From positions 1 through 25,044 of the forward strand of contig JAKAWF010000016.1 of assembly GCA_021817025.1 (NCBI GenBank): a stretch of 25,044 bases of DNA, given 5' to 3'. Under the pieces are notes generated by a model that saw only the letters and a list, made by a program, of their open reading frames with translations, was not told where the DNA came from and did not search any database. Every line of letters begins with the position of its first letter. Positions within the stretch are counted from its first letter, which is position 1. The stretch is from a bacterium. GTDB taxonomy: Bacteria; Chloroflexota; Dormibacteria; UBA8260; Bog-877. Below are positions 7,603 to 15,159 of this stretch, piece after piece. A program made the position numbers and the translations under genes.

Positions 7603-8136
7603 TCAACTCCTCCCGACCCCACCCCCGGCCGGCTCCAGCCGAGTCCCGAGACACTGGCGGCCTGGCAAGCGTTCCTCCAAGCCCACACCGTGGTGACGCG
7701 GGTGCTGGAGCGCGAGCTGGTGGCGGCCCAGGGGCTCCCGCTGGCGGAGTACGACGTCCTGTTCCAGCTCAGCACGGCTCCGCAGGGGCGGCTGCGCATG
7801 GCCCAGCTCGCGGATCGCGTCCTGCTCAGCCGCAGCGGCCTGACCCGCTTGGTGGAGCGCCTGGAGGGAGCCGGTCTGGTCCGCCGGGAGGTCTGTCCCA
7901 GTGACGCGCGGGGCGCCTACGCGGTACTGACATCGCCGGGGAAGGAGCGCCTGCGTGCGGCCACGCCCGGACACCTGCGCTCGGTGCAGCAGCACTTCGG
8001 TGATGTCTTAGACTGCCAGCAGATGGAATCGCTGCTGGCGGCCCTGCGCCAGCTGGCGGCGGCCAACCTCGGCGAACAGGGCGAAGGCTGCCACCAGGAT
8101 TGCGGAGCTCCACCAACTCCGCTGGAGGACAACTGA
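7597..8136 (+). CDS. MarR family transcriptional regulator
   Basis: A 179-residue winged-helix regulator. The HTH is at about residues 67-105 (GRLRMAQLADRVLLSRSGLT then RLVERLEGAGLVRR) and the wing carries the SDARGAY segment in place of the usual DRR. The N-terminal helix (about 20-60) and the C-terminal helix pair form the dimer domain. Start: the ATG at 7597 is preferred over the TTG at 7591 because it fits the promoter spacing. It is divergent from yceI and lies just upstream of the PCP_red-domain gene (2-bp gap), so it may control both. The last 25 residues, with two Cys (CHQDC), extend beyond the usual family length; whether they sense metal or redox state is unknown. Confidence 0.9.
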   Translation: MQSTPPDPTPGRLQPSPETLAAWQAFLQAHTVVTRVLERELVAAQGLPLAEYDVLFQLSTAPQGRLRMAQLADRVLLSRSGLTRLVERLEGAGLVRREVCPSDARGAYAVLTSPGKERLRAATPGHLRSVQQHFGDVLDCQQMESLLAALRQLAAANLGEQGEGCHQDCGAPPTPLEDN

Positions 8137-8138
8137 GA

Positions 8139-8873
8139 GTGTCTGCGTCAGAACTTCAAAAGTGCCCATTCCCGGGTTTCGAAGACCAGCCCGACGGCAC
8201 CTCTCCGGTGGCGGACGAAGATGCCACAGCGGCCTGCCCGGTGCCTCACGCAAGGCAACCCCAATGGGATGTGGAGGCTCACATCGAGGCCATGCGGCGC
8301 GCTCAGAAGGCGGCGGAGACCAGCCATCTGGAGACGGCCAGGGCCGAGGAGATGGCGGTCAAGGTGGCCGAGCAGAGGGCGTCCCAGAAGGGTTTGGGAG
8401 AGATCCGCAGCGAGTTCCTCAACACCCTGGGCAAGAAGTTGGGCTACGGACATCCTCTCAGCGACCGCACCGGCCTTCCCCAGTTCATCTGGACGGAGGC
8501 GGCCGAGGCCAGGCTGGCGGAGGTGCCCGCGTTCTGCCGCGACCTGACCCGCTGGAGGGTTGAGTGGACCGCCCTCAAGCAGGGCCTGGGGACCACGATC
8601 ACCCCCGAGATCATGGAGGTGAAGTACCAGATGTGGGGGGAGGTCTCCCAGGCCATCCGGGCCCGGCGGGAGCAGGAACTGCCGTGGACGGATTCCGCCC
8701 GCCGCCGCTTCGACAAGGTCCCCGAGTTCGTCAAGGGGCAGGTGCTGGAAGCGGTGGAGGGCAACGCCCGCCAGATGGGGATGAACGAGGTCGACGACGA
8801 GGTGGTGGACTCGGTCATCTCACGCTGGTCGTCGACGGGCGACTTCCACGAAGGTCTTTACGGCTTCCGCTGA
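8139..8873 (+). CDS. Protein with two PCP_red (protochlorophyllide-reductase-like helical) domains
   Basis: A 244-residue soluble protein. Residues about 182-230 (PWTDSARRRFDKVPEFVKGQ onward, ending in VVDSVISRW) match the PCP_red domain, a small helical module first seen at the C terminus of the BchB subunit of dark-operative protochlorophyllide reductase. Residues about 118-170 (IWTEAAEARLAEVPAFCRDL onward) look like a second diverged copy. The N-terminal half is charged and helical (about 40-100). No reductase catalytic domain or other photosynthesis gene is in the window, so a role in chlorophyll synthesis is not implied. Start: the GTG at 8139 has GGAGG about 11 nt upstream, so it is preferred to the TTG at 8100 inside marR. 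It is probably co-transcribed with marR. Function unknown. Confidence 0.7.
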   Translation: MSASELQKCPFPGFEDQPDGTSPVADEDATAACPVPHARQPQWDVEAHIEAMRRAQKAAETSHLETARAEEMAVKVAEQRASQKGLGEIRSEFLNTLGKKLGYGHPLSDRTGLPQFIWTEAAEARLAEVPAFCRDLTRWRVEWTALKQGLGTTITPEIMEVKYQMWGEVSQAIRARREQELPWTDSARRRFDKVPEFVKGQVLEAVEGNARQMGMNEVDDEVVDSVISRWSSTGDFHEGLYGFR

Positions 8874-8879
8874 TCCCGT

Positions 8880-9260
8880 TCAGCCACTGCCGACGAGCCG
8901 GGCCGCAGCCTCGTCGAGGGCAACCTCGCCACGGGCCAGAGCCCGCAGGAGCTCCAGCGGACTGTCCGCAGCAGAGCCGCCTCGGGGCTCGATGCCAAGC
9001 TTGGCCAGGACCGAGTCAAGCCTGGCCCTGGCGGTCGGATAGCTGACCCCGAGCTGGCGCTCCAACGCCTTCATGTTGCCCCTGGAACCGAGAAAGACCT
9101 TCAGCAGGTCGCGGTCCTCGCGACCCATGGCGCAGAACTCACAGGTCTCAAAATCCCCCGACAGCTCAGTGCCGCAACTGTGACAGCTGAGGCGGGTCAC
9201 GTGCAGCGGGTCGCCGCAAACCGGGCAGCTGCGCGGGGGCCGGTGTTCGTCCCGGGTCAC
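8880..9260 (-). CDS. DUF2089 family zinc-ribbon/HTH-like protein
   Basis: A 126-residue protein. The N terminus has a zinc-ribbon pattern CPVC (12-15) and CHSC (26-29), then FETCEFCAM with two more Cys. The middle (DRDLLKVFLGSRGNMKALER onto QLGVSYPTARARLDSVLAKL) is a helix-turn-helix-like DUF2089 core. The C terminus (LELLRALARGEVALDEAAARL) resembles the short SHOCT-like helical hairpin also found at the N terminus of its partner. DUF2089 proteins are inferred DNA-binding regulators. The GTG start overlaps the stop of the DUF4097 gene (GTGA) with GGAGG just upstream, so the two are translationally coupled. Its stop lies 6 bp from the convergent PCP_red gene. Confidence 0.88.
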   Translation of the reverse strand: MTRDEHRPPRSCPVCGDPLHVTRLSCHSCGTELSGDFETCEFCAMGREDRDLLKVFLGSRGNMKALERQLGVSYPTARARLDSVLAKLGIEPRGGSAADSPLELLRALARGEVALDEAAARLVGSG

Positions 9261-10036
9261 TCCTCCGCCTCCACGAAGACGGCCCCGGTGGTGGCTTCGA
9301 TGTCAAGATGAGCGGCCCCGTCGCCGATGGTGTACTCGCGCACGTCGCCACTCATCGTCCAGCCTCCCATCAGGCCGGCCTCGTCGCCAGGCAACGAGAT
9401 CTTGCCAAGCGTGCTCCGCGCCACCACCTTGACGCTGGAGCCGCGCTCCAGGTGGACCTTGACCGTGCCCGCCTCGCAGCGAATTCGAGACGACCCCCGG
9501 CGCAGCACCCCGCCGGCCGTCACCGTCCCCCACTTGACGCTGAGGTCGAGCGACTCGGAGAACCCCTCCACCTTGGCGCTGCCGGCCTGGATGTCGGCCT
9601 TGATCGGGCCCGCGACCCCCTGCACCGTGAGCAGACCGGCCGCCATCTCCACATCCAACTCCAGAATCGGATTCATCCTGATCAGAATCGGCCGCAGCGG
9701 ATTCTCGCCAGGGCTGCCCCGGAAGGGCAGCCGCTCCGGCCAGTGGAAGGAGAACCAACCGCCGTCCTCACCCAGCGGCATTCCCCGCACCACCATGGTG
9801 TCGCCCTCGCGGGTGGCTTGGTGAGGGCCACTTACCGCCGCATCCTTGACCTCGGAATCTCCCACGATCCGGGTCGGATGAATCAACCCTGTCACCCGCA
9901 GCCGCCGCACCACGTCCTCTGCCACTGCGACAGGGCCGTGCTGGAGCGTGGCGATCCGAGCGGCGGCCTCCTCAGGAGTGATCGACCCCGCCGCCACCTG
10001 GCGGAGAATTTCCTGCATCGCATCTGGATCAGACAT
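9257..10036 (-). CDS. SHOCT-like/DUF4097 beta-strand repeat protein (YvlB-like)
   Basis: A 259-residue protein. Residues 1-35 (MQEILRQVAAGSITPEEAAA) form the short helical hairpin seen at the N terminus of YvlB-type proteins. After a spacer, residues about 130-259 form a right-handed beta-repeat domain of the DUF4097 type, with rungs such as LTVQGVAGPIKADIQAGSAK, VKVEGF, LDLSVKWGTVTAGG and IEATTGAVFVEAEE. No signal peptide or membrane segment is seen. Family members are linked to envelope stress in Firmicutes; the molecular role is unknown. The ATG at 10036 is chosen because a near-consensus promoter ends 7 nt before it. Longer upstream starts would overlap the promoter. It is followed by the coupled DUF2089 gene. 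Confidence 0.82.
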   Translation of the reverse strand: MSDPDAMQEILRQVAAGSITPEEAAARIATLQHGPVAVAEDVVRRLRVTGLIHPTRIVGDSEVKDAAVSGPHQATREGDTMVVRGMPLGEDGGWFSFHWPERLPFRGSPGENPLRPILIRMNPILELDVEMAAGLLTVQGVAGPIKADIQAGSAKVEGFSESLDLSVKWGTVTAGGVLRRGSSRIRCEAGTVKVHLERGSSVKVVARSTLGKISLPGDEAGLMGGWTMSGDVREYTIGDGAAHLDIEATTGAVFVEAEE

Positions 10037-10043
10037 AGGCTTA

Positions 10044-10072
10044 CTTATAGCCTTCGCTTGCGCATATGTCAA
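10044..10072 (-). promoter_or_regulatory. Near-consensus sigma70-type promoter, leaderless start of the DUF4097-DUF2089 operon
   Basis: On the minus strand TTGACA (10072-10067) and TATAAG (10049-10044) are separated by exactly 17 bp. The ATG at 10036 begins 7 nt after the -10 hexamer, exactly where transcription should start, so the mRNA would be leaderless. No Shine-Dalgarno sequence precedes this ATG. This is the best promoter match in the window. Confidence 0.8.
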
Positions 10073-10202
10073 ATCGGCCATACCACATTGGCATTTTGGC
10101 AAGTTAGCCTTGCGACCGCCAGAGCGACCTCGGACTCGCATGGCCGGCACCGGCCAGTCCCACCCTGGGCGCGCCGCCGGCTGAGGGACTAGGATCGCCG
10201 CC

Positions 10203-10532
10203 ATGAGCCAAGACTCACCAGATGACCAGGGGCGGGGGGGACTGCGCCCCATCCCGCCCATCCCCCGGCTGACGCGCACCGAGCGAGCGGTGTGGATCGT
10301 CTATGGGCTGGTGGCGGTCTTGCTGGTGGCCATACCGGTGGCGACCCGCAGCTTCTCACCGCCGGACGCGGCCGCCGTCCTGCTGCTGCTGGGCGCGGCG
10401 GCCATGAGTTTTCGCTGGTTCCGCAACGGTGAGCTGCGCACTGCCGAGTGGATGCCCGAGGCCGAGTACGAGGAGTTTCTCAAGGATCTACAGGGTCCCT
10501 ATCAGCCGCCTCAGGATCCCGAGCCTGATTGA
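10203..10532 (+). CDS. Small two-helix membrane protein, unknown function
   Basis: A 109-residue protein with a Pro-rich cytoplasmic N terminus and two hydrophobic segments (about residues 29-46, WIVYGLVAVLLVAIPVAT, and 53-69, PDAAAVLLLLGAAAMSF). An acidic C-terminal tail (about 80-109) contains AEYEEFLKDL. I do not recognise the family. There is no Shine-Dalgarno sequence, but TAGGAT (10190-10195) ends 7 nt before the ATG, suggesting a leaderless message. It is divergent from the DUF4097 operon, so the two may share regulation, and its 3' end overlaps the convergent dtxR-like gene by 22 bp. Confidence 0.75.
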   Translation: MSQDSPDDQGRGGLRPIPPIPRLTRTERAVWIVYGLVAVLLVAIPVATRSFSPPDAAAVLLLLGAAAMSFRWFRNGELRTAEWMPEAEYEEFLKDLQGPYQPPQDPEPD

Positions 10533-11221
10533 GGTCGGCCCAGACCGACCCGGCCGCCCCCAAGCCCAGGGCGGTCTGATGGGCTCCCCCAGGACCGTGA
10601 CCCCCCCAGCCCCGAGGGGCGGATCACCGCCAGCTCCACTCCGATCCGCAAGCCCCCTCGGTCCAGCGGCGAGAGCAGCTGGGGGGCTTCGCGCTCGGCC
10701 ACCTCGGAGACCCGCGGGACGGGTGCCACCAACTCCGGGACCAGGTCCGCCAAATTGACCAGCCCGCGGGCCGAGCCGTCGACTCCTGGGATCTCGTTGC
10801 CGTGCGGGCAGGTGACGGGCTCGCCCGGCTTGGCCAGAATGCGGTAGGTCAGCTGGTCCGAGAACGCGTGGGAGATTCGCCCCGCCTCCTCATCCGCGGC
10901 GGCCCAGTCAAGTCCGATCTCGTCGGTCAGCCACCGTTCCACCGCTCGGTGGCGGCGCACAATCACCGAGGCTACCGTCACCCCTTGGGCGGTCAGGGTG
11001 AGGCTGTGGTCGGGGCGGATGACTGGCAACCCCTGCGCGCACAGTCGCTGCACCACGCCGGTGACGGTGGACGGACTGACGCCGAGCCACTCGGCCAAGC
11101 GGGACGGGCGCACGATCTCGCCCTCATGAGCTGTGTGGTAGGCGGCTTCCAGACAGCTGGCAACGGTCGCCGGCACCTCCGACTCGCTATTCCGACTTGA
11201 CGACAAGGATTTAGCCTCCAT
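10511..11221 (-). CDS. DtxR/MntR family metal-dependent transcriptional regulator
   Basis: A 236-residue regulator. The N-terminal winged helix (about residues 15-75) includes VRPSRLAEWLGVSPSTVTGV followed by VQRLCAQGLP. The metal-binding dimerisation domain (about 80-150) keeps typical features: VIVRRHRAVERWLTDEIGLD, DEEAGRISHAFSD and the CPHGNEIPG segment. A FeoA/SH3-like domain starts at about 175 (RVSEVAEREAPQLL). Family members bind DNA when loaded with Fe(II) or Mn(II) and repress uptake genes. The divergent FTR1 permease is the obvious target. Oddity: after ELAVIRPSGLGG the frame turns into low-complexity Gly/Ser/Arg at a run of seven C (10601-10607, plus strand); the alternative frame continues VTVLGEPI, which looks like the natural end of a FeoA domain, so a 1-bp indel or error is suspected. 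Confidence 0.88.
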   Translation of the reverse strand: MEAKSLSSSRNSESEVPATVASCLEAAYHTAHEGEIVRPSRLAEWLGVSPSTVTGVVQRLCAQGLPVIRPDHSLTLTAQGVTVASVIVRRHRAVERWLTDEIGLDWAAADEEAGRISHAFSDQLTYRILAKPGEPVTCPHGNEIPGVDGSARGLVNLADLVPELVAPVPRVSEVAEREAPQLLSPLDRGGLRIGVELAVIRPSGLGGSRSWGSPSDRPGLGGGRVGLGRPQSGSGS

Positions 11222-11226
11222 AGGCT
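11213..11226. promoter_or_regulatory. Candidate metal-regulator operator over the dtxR-like start codon
   Basis: The inverted repeat AGCCT-CCAT-AGGCT (11213-11226), flanked by TT and TT, straddles the ATG of the dtxR-like gene. DtxR/IdeR boxes contain TTAG and GCCT elements (TTAGGTTAGCCTAACC-type), so this could be an autoregulatory site, but the arms are only 5 bp and it overlaps coding sequence. Confidence 0.35.
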
Positions 11227-11314
11227 TGGGGTCGGCCAACGTCTGCGGGCGCCAAGCCAACCAAGCTGTCGCCGGTCCGGGTGAGCCCCGGTCCGCGCCG
11301 AGGAGAAGTTCCCG

Positions 11315-12184
11315 ATGCTGCCGACCTTCGTGATTTTCCTGCGCGAGGGGGTGGAGGCGAGCATGATCGTGGCGATTCTGCTCGCCTATCTGGCTCGGAG
11401 CGGCCAGCGCGAGCACTTCAAGGATGTCTACGCCGGGGTGGTGGCGGCCCTGGTGCTGGCCTTTGGGGGCGGGGCCGCCGCCTTTCTCCTGATCCACACC
11501 TACGAGGGGTCGCGCGCCCAGACCATCTTCGAGACCGGCACCTTCCTGCTCGCCGGCGGCGTGCTCACCTACATGACCTTCTGGATGCACTCCCACGCCC
11601 GCACCCTCACCCGAGAGCTCAAGGCCAAGGCCGATCGGGCGATGGGCAAGAGGGCTCGGCTGAGCCTGGCCCTGGTGGCCTTTCAGGCGGTCGGCAGGGA
11701 GGGCCTGGAGACGGTGGTCTTCACGCTGGCCATCTTCTTCGCCGCCTCCAGTGCCGGCGGCAGCTTCGCGGCCTCGGTCCCGGGCGCTGCCCTGGGGGCG
11801 GCCCTCGGTGTGCTCGGCGCCCTGATCATCGCCTACGCCATCTACCGTCTCGGCCACCGCATCAACCTGGGCCGCTTCTTCCAGGTGGTGGGCAGCCTGC
11901 TGATGCTGTTCGCGGCCGGCCTGCTCGCCGACGCCATCGAGAACCTGCAGCAGCTGCACTGGCTGCCGCTGCTATCTCGCCCTCTCTGGAACACCTCCTC
12001 TCTGCTCGCCGAGGGCGGCCCCGTCGGGGACGTCCTGCACACCTTCCTCGGTTACGCGGCCCAGCCCACCGGCCTCCAGGTCGTCATCTACTGGGGCTAC
12101 CTGCTGAGCGCGGTTGGGGGCTTCGTCTGGATCTCGGGCCGCCATCGGCCGGCGCACCCAGCCCCTGCCGCCGTCCCCCGCTGA
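11315..12184 (+). CDS. FTR1/EfeU family high-affinity iron permease
   Basis: A 289-residue polytopic membrane protein with about seven hydrophobic segments. Both REGxE iron-coordination motifs of the family are present: REGVE at residues 10-14 in helix 1 and REGLE at 128-132 in helix 4 (GREGLETVVF). FTR1/EfeU permeases import ferric or ferrous iron, in bacteria often with EfeO and EfeB partners; neither partner is in this window. GAGGAG lies about 12 nt before the ATG. The gene is divergent from the dtxR-like regulator across 93 bp, so iron-dependent repression by that protein is likely. It converges on kynureninase with a 53-bp gap containing the short palindrome CCGAC-C-GTCGG. Confidence 0.93.
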   Translation: MLPTFVIFLREGVEASMIVAILLAYLARSGQREHFKDVYAGVVAALVLAFGGGAAAFLLIHTYEGSRAQTIFETGTFLLAGGVLTYMTFWMHSHARTLTRELKAKADRAMGKRARLSLALVAFQAVGREGLETVVFTLAIFFAASSAGGSFAASVPGAALGAALGVLGALIIAYAIYRLGHRINLGRFFQVVGSLLMLFAAGLLADAIENLQQLHWLPLLSRPLWNTSSLLAEGGPVGDVLHTFLGYAAQPTGLQVVIYWGYLLSAVGGFVWISGRHRPAHPAPAAVPR

Positions 12185-12237
12185 GCAGGTGACAATCAAC
12201 CTCGGTGGGGCGGCGAGCCGACCGTCGGAGACAAGGC

Positions 12238-13551
12238 TCACCTGACGGCCGTCGCTCCTCCACCGCGGGTGGTCCCCGAGGGCCTTTCCTGAGTGCTCGT
12301 CCGGGGTTGGGCACCCCGGGCCAGGTGGCGTTCCGATCGCACGATTCGTCGAATCCTGACGGCGGCCTGACAGACATCGCCAAAGCTGGTGGTGGGGGCG
12401 GCGCACCCGAGCCGCAGCCGATCCGGGGACCGAAAGTCAGCGACCACCTCCGCCTCGGCGAGGAGGGCTCGACAGATGCGGTGGGCGTCGGGGTGCCTCA
12501 GGGTGACCTGGGAACCCCGCCGGGATGGCTCCCGGGGGCTCGCCAGCTCAAATCCAAGCGGCTCGAGCCAGGCGTCTTGGAGTTCGATCAGGAAGGAGGT
12601 CAGGCCCACGCTCTTCGCCCGCACCGCCTGGATCCCAGCCTCCGCCAGCAGCTTGGCACCCTCCTCCACCAGCGCGATCCCGATCACGTTGGGGGAACCG
12701 CTCAGGAAACGGCCCAGGCCGGCGACCGGACGGTAGCCCTGACCCATCGCGAATTGATCAGTCTGGCCGAACCAGCCCCAGATGGGCTGGCGCAAGCTCG
12801 CTTGGAGCTCCTCTCGCACGTAGAGGAATGCGGGTGATCCCGGGCCCGCATTGAGGTACTTGTAGGTGCACCCTGCGGCCAGGTCGGTGCCGGCCGCGTC
12901 AAGATCGATCGGCACCGCCCCCACCGAGTGGCAGAGGTCCCAGAGAACCATGGCGCCGGCCCTGTGCGCCACCTGGTTGATGCCAGCCATGTCGGCGAGC
13001 GCTCCCGATCGGTAGTCGACGTGGGAGAGCGCCAGCAGCGCCGTGTCGGAGTTGACGGCGTTCGCCACCAGATCCGGACTCGGACCTTCGACCTCCGGAA
13101 AGTCCACCAGCTGCAACCTCAACCCCCGCTGCTCCGCCAGACCCTCCAGCAGATAGCGATCGGTGGGAAAGTTGGCCCTGTCCGACACGATGACCGAGCG
13201 ACCCGGGCGGGCGTCCAGAGCGGCGGCGGCGAGCTTGTAGAGGTTGACGGTGGTGGCGTCGCTGATCAGAACCTGGCCGGGGGCGGCCCCCAGCAGCTGC
13301 TGACCCAGCTGGTCACCAACCCGGGCGGGCAGGTCGATCCAGCCATCCCACGACTGCACCAGACCCCGCCCCCACTCCGCCCGCAGCAGCTGATCCATTC
13401 GCGCCAGCGAGCTTCGCGGCAACCTGCCAAGGGAGTTCCCGTCCAGATAGACCGGCCCGTCAGGCTCGATCCAGAACCGGTCCCGGAGCCAGCCGATTGG
13501 GTCCCTCCGGTCGAGCTCCTCGGCGAGCTCGCGGGCGCTACCCTCGTCCAC
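12238..13551 (-). CDS. kynU: Kynureninase
   Basis: A 437-residue PLP enzyme of the aminotransferase class V fold that cleaves kynurenine to anthranilate and alanine (or 3-hydroxykynurenine to 3-hydroxyanthranilate). Family features: VYLDGNSLGRLP at 34-45, SDATTVNLYKL at 97-107, NFPTDRYLLEGL, LSHVDYRSG at 175-183, PLP-contact D205 in WDLCHSVGAVP, and the Schiff-base Lys K231 in CTYKYLNAGPGSPAF. Length is normal apart from about 25 extra C-terminal residues of low complexity. The GTG start at 13551 has no clear Shine-Dalgarno sequence. It follows the nitrobindin-like gene by 45 bp on the same strand. No tryptophan dioxygenase or kynurenine formamidase is present in the window. Confidence 0.96.
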   Translation of the reverse strand: MDEGSARELAEELDRRDPIGWLRDRFWIEPDGPVYLDGNSLGRLPRSSLARMDQLLRAEWGRGLVQSWDGWIDLPARVGDQLGQQLLGAAPGQVLISDATTVNLYKLAAAALDARPGRSVIVSDRANFPTDRYLLEGLAEQRGLRLQLVDFPEVEGPSPDLVANAVNSDTALLALSHVDYRSGALADMAGINQVAHRAGAMVLWDLCHSVGAVPIDLDAAGTDLAAGCTYKYLNAGPGSPAFLYVREELQASLRQPIWGWFGQTDQFAMGQGYRPVAGLGRFLSGSPNVIGIALVEEGAKLLAEAGIQAVRAKSVGLTSFLIELQDAWLEPLGFELASPREPSRRGSQVTLRHPDAHRICRALLAEAEVVADFRSPDRLRLGCAAPTTSFGDVCQAAVRIRRIVRSERHLARGAQPRTSTQERPSGTTRGGGATAVR

Positions 13552-13596
13552 TGGGCCAACCCCGGTCAGGGACGCCGTTTGGACAACGGAGGTGGC

Positions 13597-14088
13597 TCAA
13601 CCTGACCGGCTCAGGATCGAGGCCACGTGAGGGGCTGCCGGACCCGGCCCAACCGCGATCGCAACCTGGTGATGCAACCTGCCGGCGACCAGCTCCAGCC
13701 GCCGCTCCACCAGGTTGAGGGGAAGGGCTCTGGGCGCGACCCCCATGGCCAGCTGATGCAGCTCCAGCCGGTGCCCCACCAGCCGGCCCCCGTGGATTTC
13801 CGTGTAGCCAGCCGGGGCCGCCACCACCAACTCCACCTCGGCATCCGCAAAGAGGCGTAGAAAGGCCTCCTCCACATGGCTCAGGGCGCCGCTCTCGGCG
13901 ACCACGGTGCGCTGACGCAGCCGCAACAGCGCCCGCTCGGGCACGGCGCTGACTTCCAGGGTCTCCCGGTATCGGAAGCGGGGGCTGGCGTCCCAGAGCC
14001 CGACGCCATCCCCCTCCCACTCGCCAATCAGAAACGAGAAGGGCTCGACCAGCTCCGACGCCCGGTTGGCAGCCACGCACCTGACCAT
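13597..14088 (-). CDS. Nitrobindin-like heme-binding beta-barrel (FABP/THAP4-type) protein
   Basis: About 163 residues from the ATG at 14088. The N-terminal signature FSFLIGEWEGDGVGLW resembles the bacterial nitrobindin motif (L-x-G-x-W-x-G-x-G). It is followed by FRYRETLEV, LRLRQRTVVAESG and a LSHVEEAFLRL segment, the usual order of strands in this 10-stranded barrel. Nitrobindins hold a ferric heme through a C-terminal His and scavenge peroxynitrite or nitric oxide; QVAIAVG preceded by RLHHQ near residue 140 supplies candidate His. Upstream frame has no good alternative start. It is probably co-transcribed with kynU and divergent from the MpaB-type oxygenase. Confidence is moderate because the sequence is diverged. 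Confidence 0.65.
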   Translation of the reverse strand: MVRCVAANRASELVEPFSFLIGEWEGDGVGLWDASPRFRYRETLEVSAVPERALLRLRQRTVVAESGALSHVEEAFLRLFADAEVELVVAAPAGYTEIHGGRLVGHRLELHQLAMGVAPRALPLNLVERRLELVAGRLHHQVAIAVGPGPAAPHVASILSRSG

Positions 14089-14184
14089 AGGGTGCCGGGT
14101 CTCAGCCGTCAACCGGATGGGCGAGCTCCCGTCGGACGAGATGCCAGCGGCGGCGGCGGCGGCAAGCGTGGGTAGTGTGGGGGT

Positions 14185-15159
14185 GTGAGAAGAGCCATTC
14201 CATCTCGAAACGACCTGCTCTGGATGCTGGCCGCCGGCCTGCCACCGCCGGGGCCGTTTCCGCTCCGCTCCACCGACCGCGATCCGGGACTCTTCGGCCC
14301 CGGCACGGTGACCTGGCGCGTCATGCGCGAGCCGATGCTGCTGCTGGGAGCGTCCAGGGCTCTGCTGATGCAGGTGGCCCATCCTCTGGTGGCGCAGGGG
14401 GCGCTCGACCACAGCGACTTCACCACCGACCCCATCGGCCGGTTTCAGCGCACCGTGGCCTGGGTCACCAGCGTCGTCTTCGGCACCACCGAGGAGGCTC
14501 TGGCCGCCACTCGAGAGGTCAACCGGATGCACAGGAAGGTGGAGGGAAAGCTGCCCACCGCGCACGCCACGCAGGCGTGGGCGGCCGGCGCCGACTACCA
14601 CGCGCGCGACCGGGATCTCATCCTCTGGGTCCACGGCTCGCTCGTCGACGCCATGCTGACCACCCACGACGCCATGATCGGGGGCCTGACCCCAAGGCAG
14701 CGTGATCGTTTCGTTCGCGAGTGGGATGCGGTTGGGCGCCTGATGGGCCTGACTCCGGGATCGACCTGGGAAACCGTAGCGGAGATGAGCGACTGGATCG
14801 ACGGCCAGATCGAGCTGGGGGTGGCCCTCCCTGGTTCCGGCTCGCGGCAGGTGGCCGATGTGATCCTGGTCCCTCGGCTGGGGATGCGGGGCCCTCGCGG
14901 TCTGGCCGAGCTGACCGGATTCATCACCGCGGGGCTGCTGCCAGACCCGATCCGACGGCATTATGGGATCCGGTGGACCCCCGCCCATGAACTTGCGCAC
15001 CAGGGAATACGGCTTTGGCTGCGCTCCAGCAAGCCCCTCTTGCCCCGAGCGCTGCGGGTCTCTCCCGTATACGAATTCGCGGTGGCACGCGCCGCCGGGG
15101 ATCTGGGTCACCGTCCCGCGCTGCTGGAGACCCTGGTCTCGCAGCCGCGGCTCGCTTAA
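14185..15159 (+). CDS. Oxygenase MpaB family protein (DUF2236)
   Basis: A 324-residue protein matching the DUF2236/MpaB-like family, all-helical proteins related to the heme-dependent latex-clearing oxygenase Lcp. Recognisable segments: RVMREPMLLLGASRALLMQV followed by AHPLVAQGALDHSDF, a RTVAWVTSVVFGT strand-helix, VNRMHRKVEG, the His-bearing LILWVHGSLVDAM, and DWIDGQIELG. Family members bind b-type heme through conserved His; substrates are mostly unknown. It starts with GTG at 14185; TAGTGT (14173-14178) lies 6 nt upstream, consistent with a leaderless message. It is divergent from the nitrobindin-like gene, and its TAA overlaps the TAA of the convergent phosphatase within one TTAA. Confidence 0.88.
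   Translation: MRRAIPSRNDLLWMLAAGLPPPGPFPLRSTDRDPGLFGPGTVTWRVMREPMLLLGASRALLMQVAHPLVAQGALDHSDFTTDPIGRFQRTVAWVTSVVFGTTEEALAATREVNRMHRKVEGKLPTAHATQAWAAGADYHARDRDLILWVHGSLVDAMLTTHDAMIGGLTPRQRDRFVREWDAVGRLMGLTPGSTWETVAEMSDWIDGQIELGVALPGSGSRQVADVILVPRLGMRGPRGLAELTGFITAGLLPDPIRRHYGIRWTPAHELAHQGIRLWLRSSKPLLPRALRVSPVYEFAVARAAGDLGHRPALLETLVSQPRLA

Noticed and set aside
10511..11959. 482-codon minus-strand frame over the FTR1 gene
   Set aside because: The part upstream of 11221 is the shadow of the FTR1 permease; only the dtxR-like part is real.
12185..12237. Possible rho-independent terminator between FTR1 and kynU
   Set aside because: Only a 5-bp palindrome (CCGAC-C-GTCGG) and no T tract; too weak to annotate.
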